The notes under the pieces: generated by a model
The model's input: only the letters and a program-made list of their open reading frames with translations
Databases searched by the model: none
What the model was told of the DNA's origin: nothing
NCBI GenBank assembly: GCA_036365455.1
Contig: JAWQUS010000004.1
Coordinates: 7,695,501 to 7,759,500, forward strand
Source: Macrosoma leucophasiata
Lineage: Eukaryota > Arthropoda > Insecta > Lepidoptera > Hedylidae
Direction: 5' to 3'
Length of the DNA stretch: 64,000 nt
Position numbers and translations under genes: made by a program
Shown here: positions 50,701 to 60,300 of the stretch, piece by piece
How the letters are laid out: every line of letters begins with the position of its first letter
Numbering within the stretch: position 1 is the stretch's first letter

Positions 50701-53700
50701 ATTGTCCATCATTTTCCTTTTCTTGCGTCTGTCTTGATATATTACACATACAGTATGTTTTACATATTCTACCTTCATCACATCTGTTTTATGTTGGTTG
50801 TTGTGATTGGTGATAATATCATTTTATCACTTCGTACGTAATTATTAGTAAATACCATACACAGAAAATTTTTAGATTATTTTGTACTCTTTACGTAATA
50901 GTAATAATTGTCAATTGTCACATTCATAATTGATTATTGTCAACACAGACATTGTCAATGTCAAAATATCGGAATTGTATGGACACAGATCATAATACAT
51001 CGTAGCATAGACATAGTATAACGATCGGATACCCGTACCAATTTTATGTTTTGTTCTATTTCATTTTTTTTGTGTAATGTGGTTATATTCGTGTATCCTA
51101 CGGACTATTACGTATCAATATTGCCTACTCAACTAGTGTAAATTCGTCTAAATTATGTTTTCTTTCTTTTTAAATATTTCGTGAGTAACCAGTTAACCGG
51201 CAGGTTTTGAATTAGGTACTTAGCATACCTATAAGTTATATTGTTATTTAATATTAGTATTATTATATTTATTTATATTTATATATATTTTATTTTATTA
51301 TTATGTCTGATGACGAAATTTATTTTTCTGCTTGCGAATCTTCCTCGTCTTGTTCGTACAATTCCCTTAGTGATTCTGTTCAAACTGATGTTATTTTGTG
51401 TGAAGAACTACAACGGTTCCATAATGTATTTAATGTTTGCCATATAAATGCTCAAAGCATCCCTCAACACCACTCAGGGCTTCTAAACATATTTTCTAAC
51501 TCATGTGCACACGCAATCCTTGTTTCTGAGACCTGGCTCAAACCTGAACTCCCTTCTGCTGCTTTTAGTTTACATAACTTTATACTCATTCGTAATGATC
51601 GCATAGGTAAACGAGCCGGGGGTGTTGCTATATACTTACGTAGTAACATCCCTTACAAAACTCTCTTATCTTCTCCACCTGCTTATAATGGTAACCCTGA
51701 ATACATTTTTATTGAAGCTTCTGTCCATGGAGTCAAAGCAGTTCTTGGGGTGATTTATTGCCCGCCCACTATAGATTACTTCAATATTCTTGAATCTATC
51801 CTGGATTCAGTCACAACGGAGTGCAGACATCTCATAGTCATGGGCGATTTTAATACTGATTTATTACGGGTAAACTCCAGATCTTCTAGGTTGAGGTCGA
51901 TCCTGGAGTCATCAAGCCTTTCTCTATTGCCTTTGAGTCCTACTCACCATAACATTGGTTCTGATGACTCCTGGCTCGATCTAATGTTTACCCCCTCTAT
52001 TGACTTGGTGGCTAACTTTGGCCAATTAGAAGTACCTGGCATCTCTAGACATGACTTGCTATTCATGAGCTATAAAATTAAGCCTCCAAAAATCCAACAT
52101 GCAACAATATTTATTAGAAATTTCGCTGCTATTGACCACGATAAGTTAAAAGAGGATGCTTGTCAGTTAGATTGGACAGTTATTGAGCAGGCATCTACTA
52201 TAGATGAAAAGGTAAGTGAGTTCAATCGAAATATTTTAAATTTATTTGATAGACATGCTCCACTTCGGTCAGTGCGTGTAAAAAGACCGCCTGCTCCGTG
52301 GATAACAAGAGGAATTCGCATGGCTATGTCACGCCGTGACAAGTATTTTCGTAGATTTAGACGAGACCGTAGCGAAGATAATTGGCATGCTTATAAGCTG
52401 GCCCGTAATCGTTGCAATCAAATGGTGAGGGCAGCCAAACGCCGCTATGTTTATGATAACGTGTCCAATTGTTCTCCGGCGGACATATGGAAGTTTTTAA
52501 AGTCTCTCGGGCTATCTAAATCTCAACTAAATTTGAAAAATTCTAATATCTCTCTCAATTTGCTTAATCAACATTTTGCAATAAATGCTTCGCTTGATCA
52601 GCTAACAAAAGTTCAAACAATTCTAGAAATTACTTCCATGCCGGTAATTCACTCCTTTTCGTTTTCTCCTGTCACTTGTGATGAGGTTATCAAGATATTG
52701 TCTGCCATTAAGTCTAAGGCGGTTGGCTGTGATGATGTCAGTAGAATCATGATTTTTCCTATTTTGAATTGTATACTCCCTTTCTTGACACACATTATCA
52801 ATTTCTCTTTGCAAACAGGGACTTTTCCTTTTGTATGGCGTAAAGCTCATGTAATCCCGCTCCCAAAAGTTACTAAACCCTGTTTGTATAACCACTTCCG
52901 GCCGATCTCAATTCTACCCTTTTTATCTAAGGTTTTGGAAGCTGTAGTGCATAAACAACTCTCTCAACATGTTTTTTCAAATAATCTTCTTTCCCCGTAT
53001 CAATCCGGTTTTCGGCCAAGTCATAGCACCGCCTCTGCATTACTTAAAATTACTGAAGACGTAAGAGCAGGGATGCAAAATTCTCAGTTGACTGTATTGG
53101 TATTAATAGATTTTTCTAATGCATTTAATGCCGTGGACTATGATATTTTGATCAGCATACTCTCTCAAACCGGTGCCTCATCTCTTGTACAGGATTGGTT
53201 CTCATCTTATCTTCGCGGCCGTCAGCAGGCGGTTCGCGTTGATCGGGACTTGTCCCATTGGTGCGACCTAACCTCTGGTGTGCCACAAGGCGGTATTCTC
53301 TCACCTCTCTTATTTTCATTGGTAATTAATTCCATCACTTATAGTCTTAACTGCTCTTACCATTTGTATGCTGACGATCTACAACTGTATGTGCAGGCTG
53401 ATCCAGACGATTTGACGCATGCTATAATTAATATGAACCTAAATCTTCAATCTATTTCACGCTGGTCTAGCAAGTTTGGTATTACAGTTAATCATAGCAA
53501 GTGTCAAGCAATAATTTTGGGTAGTCCTTCTTTCGTCAAAAGAATTAATCTGGAACAACTTGCACCTGTTGTATTTAATGATATAGTTATTCCTTTCTCG
53601 CAACATGTTAAGAGTTTGGGCTTATTCATTGACTCTAGTCTTAGCTGGAACAAGCAAATTACTTCCATAAGTCAAAATGTCACTACTTCGCTACGGTCTC

Positions 53701-54354
53701 TCTATAGATACAAAAATTTTTTGCCAACAGGTACGAAAAAACTATTAATTCAATCGCTTGTGTTGCCTATTATTGATTATGCAGATGTCTGTTATCCTGA
53801 TCTTTCTCAGACACTTCTGAATAAACTGGATCGTATTCTTAATAATTGCATCCGCTTTATTTACGGACTTCGCAAATATGATCACATTTCCTTCTTTCGT
53901 TCTAAGCTCAAATGGCTTCCCATCCGTCAGCGGCGTTCCGTCAGGATACTCTGCTTGTTATATTCTATACTTAACGATCCTATTTTTCCTGAATATCTAA
54001 AACACAATTTTCACATTTTGGGCGCCTCTCATAGTCTAAACCTCCGTTCATCGGAATCTCTTACTCTTCATGTTCCTTCCCACAGTACTGAATTTATGGC
54101 CAACTCTTTCACAGTTTCGGCAATAAAACTCTGGAATTCGCTTCCCGTGGACATTAGAATGGCTTCCAGTAAATTTACTTTTAAAAGGAAGCTCCGTGAC
54201 CACTACCTGAGGATGTTTTGAGTAGATATCTACCTACTTTTATTGCACTTTCGATTTCGTTATTCTTATAACAAATTGCGATTCTTTTAAGGTCTAAGTA
54301 TTATAATATGTAACATTTCCTATTTATATGTATGTATATTTTTTATTATTTATG

Positions 54355-54385
<31 letters not shown>

Positions 54386-57300
54386 ATGTGTGTATTGTAT
54401 ATATTTATATATATGTAGTATATATATATATGTATGTATGTATTTAATAAGTAAGTTTATTATCGATATTTTACTATTTGCTTATTAAATCATATAATAT
54501 GTCATTATGGTTAGTAAATCTTTTAGTTTATAACTTTATTCTCAATGCACCAACATATTTTTTTCTTTCTCAACACAACCCCAAGGTTGACTGGTCGAGA
54601 ATGCTTCATAGCATTAAGTCCGCCTCATGTACTTGTAAGTGCAAGAAAGTTTAAATAAATAAATAAATGTCAATATGACTAAAAACAAAAAATAATTAAT
54701 AATGATAGAACATAAAATTGGTATGTATATGGGGTACTTAGGCTGAACGGACCAAGAATAATGGAGCGTGACCCGGGCGTCTTGGGACGCCTGGTGTTGT
54801 GAGCGGTCTGGGCAGGGACCTCCGGACGTCGGATAAGAGTGTCCGTCGCCCGAATGAAGAAAGGTCCCAAGCTGGGTGGCTTGCACGTGTTCCGCACGCC
54901 ACTAGTGTTGGTTGGAGCCAAAGGGATCAAAGCTTGGAGGGCTCGGAAACGAGCAGCCGTCGGCGGAGTCGCGGATGTGTGCGTAAGTGTTCCTGTGACC
55001 CCGCCACTGATGGCGGACGAGTCGGAACACCGCGGGGTTTTAGTGAGTACGAGTCTCACACTACCCGCCATCGCCATCTGTTCACCTAAACGGCGGGTGC
55101 CCATGAGGGTTTCCCCGCAAAAAAAGGGGGAACAGAGATGCTGCTCCACTAGAAATATATATTTTTAATTGGACGTGCGTAGGCGGCGTCTCGAGTCGGC
55201 CTCGTAGCCTATATAAAAATCTATTGCTGTTCGTTAGTCTCGCTAAAACTCGAGAACGGCTCTACCGATTTGGTTAAATTTAGTTTTCAATTATTTCTGG
55301 AAGCCCAGAGAAGGTTAATAGGTAAAAAATATGAAGAAAATGAAGGGGAATAGTAAAAAACACAATTTCATTTTCCCATACAAATAGTCCGTATCTATCA
55401 AACCTTTGACACATTATTTCATTCTGAGGCAATACGAAGTTTGCCGGGTCAGCTAGTTTAGAATATTTAACATTTTTTTTTAGCTCTACCTATTTGCTTA
55501 TATGCAATCCACGCCACTAAGTTTACTTCACCGGGCAATCTACGTAAGTAAAAGACTCTGTCAGCCTCCTTTACTGACAAACTTAGTTGAAATAAGTATG
55601 TGTAGGAATCGGCGCAGCGTTCCAACAAGGACAATATTCCCATATCCGAATATTCCCATATCATAGGCAATTAGGATTTGGACAGTCTAAGATGACGTTA
55701 TATTTGTACATAGATAGATGATTTTATATAGGTACATAGATAGATTGCCTGCTCTGTTTCTGGTACCTCGACTATGCCCCCCCAGAATGCAGGTAGAATG
55801 CGAAACCATTTTCACTTAGTAAAAAACAAAAAGCTGCTCTGGGCGTAGCCCGAAGTTTTTCTTGAGGGAGCAGTCATCCAATACGATTATTTTAACGGGC
55901 AATGAATTATTAATTAACGCACAAATTCAGTTATGTAGAATTTATACGTTTAATAAGTAGATAATAAAATATACAGGATGTATTTATGCTTACTAATTGA
56001 ATGATCAAAATTAGTATATAGAGCAGTTAGCTCGTGGACATTCAATTAATTTATTTTAATGTAATAATTTAAAATAAACATTATTTAAAGGAAAGCGTGT
56101 TTTATGCTTCATTAGAGCGTCGTTTTTGAAATTGTACTTCCTTTGGCGCGATGAATTTTTAAGATGCCACACGTACAAATATGTAAAAGCAACAGTCTGA
56201 AGTTAGTTGCTAAACAGATAAAAGCAACAGCCTGCAATTAGTTGCTTAACTTTTTTGTCGTTCTGTTTTATTTCTGGAGGTAGGTATATTGGTTTGTTAC
56301 GTACATAAGTACACACATTCTTTTTTGTTTTTATGAAGCGATGGTGCACAAAGTTGACGTTGTCGGCAAGTTATTAGTGGAGCTCACGGATATCTACAAA
56401 AAACGCTCATAGCCTTGACGCAGATGCATTGGAAATTGCCGCGGAAACGGATGATGTTTTGCGCTTATTAAAAGTAGCTCATTGGCCGGGTGTCGTGTCG
56501 GTATCTCCTTTGGTGTAGTATATGGGACGCTCAGGTATGGTGTTAGGCTGAGTATTAACTAGACGTTATGCATTCTTATGTAATCAAGACGAGCCTTATT
56601 GAGGAGAAAAGTGCAGGGGGAAGTCGGAGCAGTGTTTATTGTGTACCCGGATCCCGTGCCGACATGCACTGAAGTCAGCAGCGAGGTGGTCTTAGAAGGT
56701 TCGAGATTCTCATATCTCATCTGTTACAAATACATAAGAATCTCACATAAAAGAGGTGCTGTTCAAGTGGACTTTATTGAGTGTTTGGTATGCGGTTTAC
56801 TGGATTGTCAAAGAATGATGGCAAGTTTCATATATTGATGTGTAACAAAAAATTTTATAAAAGGTACAAGTTGAAAAAGCTGCGGAGCGGAATATTAACT
56901 TGAGAACCTCTAGAACATTTCGTGGTATCTAAAATATTTTTAACTCTCCGGATTAAAGATGGTCTTTCCTAACAACAGCAGTAGCCGTCCGTATAAAACT
57001 AAGTTTCAAACTTTTTATTCCGCATATTATAACTTTATATTTTAAACATCGGAAAATGTTCTCTATTTTCTCAAAATTATATTTCAAAGAAGTGGCACCC
57101 TGTACCTTTTTTCTCTTTTTTTTGTACAACTCTTGGCATAATTCTTTATTTCAGTTAACTTTCGTTCATGACAAACCGACTACTCGTATTATGCTGGTAA
57201 CTTTTGTATTGATTTACTGTGTAAGAAAATGTTCCACAATATTAAGCAATCTATAATTAAATATAGACATCCATAAAAAAAATTGAATTCCTGTTTCAAG

Positions 57301-60300
57301 TGCTACACATGACACCAGTCAGTGTTTTTATTACTCAAGACTCTCTTATCTATCGACACAAATTTTGTTTGAGAAGTTTTTTAATTCAAATCTTATCTCA
57401 AAATTCTTTAAACTAGACGGCCTTATTTTTTTTAACAAATCTACTTGCAGACATACGTATGGCTGTTGACACAAAGTTGGACAATAATTTATCATAGATA
57501 CAAAACGAGGCTGTTTATTAATCCTGGGCCTACAAATTTTTCTGACTCTAATCCTGATTGATAGCGTCAGGTAATTTGCTAAGCTTATTATGCCTAAGTA
57601 AGCCTAGTGCGACTGTATTAAATAACTATTACGTAACTTCACGCTTGTCTACAAAGGGCAGAGGTAAGTGCAAAATTCAAGCATACGTGCAAAGACTCAC
57701 GATTCTCCGGCTACGTTTTTGGCCCACGTAATATGTAGCGTGCTACCTGATACGAGTATCTCCGGTCACATTACCAATAAAAAAAACCAATAGAACCAGA
57801 GATAAAAGATTTCACCTTTATCTCTAGCTCCTATACCTACTAGGTGGCTCCCGACCGTGGAATCGAACCCTGGACCCCAGCTTAGCAGCTACTACTAGAC
57901 TACTGAGGCAGGTAACTTATTACAAAACTAGCGGCCCGTCCCGGCTTCGCGCGGGTGCAATGTTACCTACCCTCTCCTATTCATCTAGCGTGATGTTATA
58001 TTGCTATACGTCTTTCTCAATTAGTGGGCTATCTAACAGTGAAATTCGGACCAGTAGTTACTGAGATAAGCGCTTTCAAGCAAACTTACAAACAAACTCT
58101 TCAGCTTTATAATAATAGTATAGATACTCGTAACACTTAAATTTAAATTTTATGAGGTAACTAAAATCTAGGATCTCTTTTATTTCTCATAACGTATTCG
58201 CAATGCACAATCAGAAAGTTACATTAGGTATTCAGGACTGATACAGGTTATATTATTTTTTTATTATAATAGTAGTAATGTAGGTAACATGGCACCCATG
58301 CAAAGCCGGGACGCGCCGCTAGTGAGGAATAAGCTTGTTGAAAATAATACGATACATTACGCATTGTGTATGTAATAACGTATTGCTAGTCCCATAAAGC
58401 AACACCGGAGTAGCCATATGCAGGCTTGCCCCTCTGTCAAAGTACAAGCCCAAATAAGCCTATACCTGTCGCCTAGATGTTTAAATGTGTGCGTGAAATG
58501 GTTTCTGTATTTTGTTAAAGTCAAGGTGTGAGTTTCGTAGTAATAGACGATTTTTCTAGTGGGCGTGTGTGTCGCACGCATTTCCCCCCGCAAAAAATGA
58601 CAGACTGTTTCGCATCGGTAATAAACGCTATGGCTACTCCTCTTCAGTCCGCCGCAGCTGGTGGCCCGTGTTGCTCTATGGCTAGTCCTATAATATTATT
58701 TAAATTAAATTATAAATAACTTACCAAACCACGAAGCTTGTTTCTTGTTGAGTGAAATTCCTTCTTTGGCGTCCATCACGTCAGGCAGGACCATTGTGAC
58801 GAAGCTCATGGACATGCCCAGCCCCACCAGCAGGAAGTCTAATGCCAGACATGCTAGCACCTGGAAAAAAAGATGGGGGTCATTTCTTTCCATCATATTC
58901 ATATACATAGTTGAATTGCGATCGTGAGAATATCACTGACTTCAGACTGTTGCTTTAATATGTTTAGCAACTAACTTCAGACTGTCGCTTTTATCTATCG
59001 GTGTGCCCGCATCGTAAAAATTTCACTCTCATAATTTTTTCCACTTGCACCAAAAGAAGTATACATAAGTTCAAAAAGACATGTGCAAGTGTGCATGATT
59101 GATTTCATTTTATTTTTCAACAAAGGCATACTGAGGATGTATAGACGTATATACATTATTATAATTCACTGGTGGTAAAGATCCAGTGACAGAGCTCGCG
59201 GGCGCAGGCACCACCGCATTACCTATAAACTTGCCGCTAAATGGTAGTGTTCAGCACTATCTTGTTCCGGTCAGGTGGTAATGTACGGCCCTGTAATTTC
59301 CGGCACAGAGGCATAACACCATATACCTCAGGAGTGGTAACGCATCTGCATTTTGACCTTGGTCAATTTTGGCCCTTGTGTGGATGTCTGCAGTCATCAC
59401 TTAACATCAATGTGAACTGTAAGCTTGTTTGCCACTTCCATAACATAAAAAAATAAAATAATAAGTATGGTACTTTCAGTAGTAGAGTATATTTATTTAC
59501 GTAGACGTTCCTTTGTGTGTTACATATATTTTTACTCACCTTTTCGGTAACATTGTAAAAAAAGTATTTTATAATCCTACTATTCAAATATTTTTTATTT
59601 GGCATTTACACATTTATCATCTTTTCAGCAAAGATAAAAGTACAATAAAGATAAAAGTGCTTCTTTTGTTCTTTTGATACATTTATTACATCAGTGCATT
59701 TTTAAATGCACTCGTCGTCGCATACTAGAGTTTTCCCCGGATTTTGATACTTGACATAACTACTCTCGAGGGTACCAACCAATAATTACAAGAATTGAAT
59801 TGTTTTTTATTTCGTTTTCCTTTAATTTATTTAATATTGCTTGTTATGTAAGTAAATGGATATTCAGAAATAAATACATTGTTATTTAATTAAACAACCA
59901 AGATTTCCAGTCTTTTGACATTCGAGCACGATTCTTAAGTTAGTTGCTAAACAGATAAAAGCAACTGTCTGAAGTTAGTTGCAAAACTTTTTTTGTCGTT
60001 TTTTTATTTCTGAGATATTGGATTGTTACAAGTATAATATCTTATGTGCGTACATAAGTGCACACACTCTTTTTTATTTCTGCAACTATTGAGCCGACAA
60101 AAGAAAAAGAACAGAAAACTGTTATTTATTCATGGAAAAACAAAACCTGTAAAAGGTTTTTAGCTACCTACTTAATATTAGTTATTATTGTACAGCATGG
60201 CTAACACAACATTTTAACGTATGGTGAATGAATAAATCGTTATGAATAAAGAATGATTGGTATCGTCTGTTACGAAACATCAATCAATGAAAATTTTTGT

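Larger units (their letters stand above)
49791..54668 (+). mobile_element. Apparently intact two-ORF LINE
   Basis: Both ORFs are open. The 3' UTR has an AT microsatellite (54350-54445) and ends after gcattaagtccgcctcatgt with an (AAAT)n tail to about 54668. The 5' edge is uncertain (somewhere between 49226 and 49790). No clear target duplication found, as often in CR1-like elements. Confidence 0.85.

Noticed and set aside
54350..54445. Short-period repeats considered as a CRISPR-like or origin signal
   Set aside because: They are TA microsatellites in a LINE 3' UTR of a eukaryotic genome.
54679..55168. Long overlapping ORFs on both strands
   Set aside because: Caused by high GC and few stop codons; no recognisable domains, and the segment looks like repeat DNA.
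56342..56420. ATGGTGCACAAAG, resembling the gene 1 first exon
   Set aside because: Wrong strand for gene 2, a stop soon follows (about 23 codons), and there is no matching donor; chance similarity.
56599..56838. 79-residue ORF near the right part of gene 2 intron 2
   Set aside because: No recognisable motif, and nothing around it suggests a gene.
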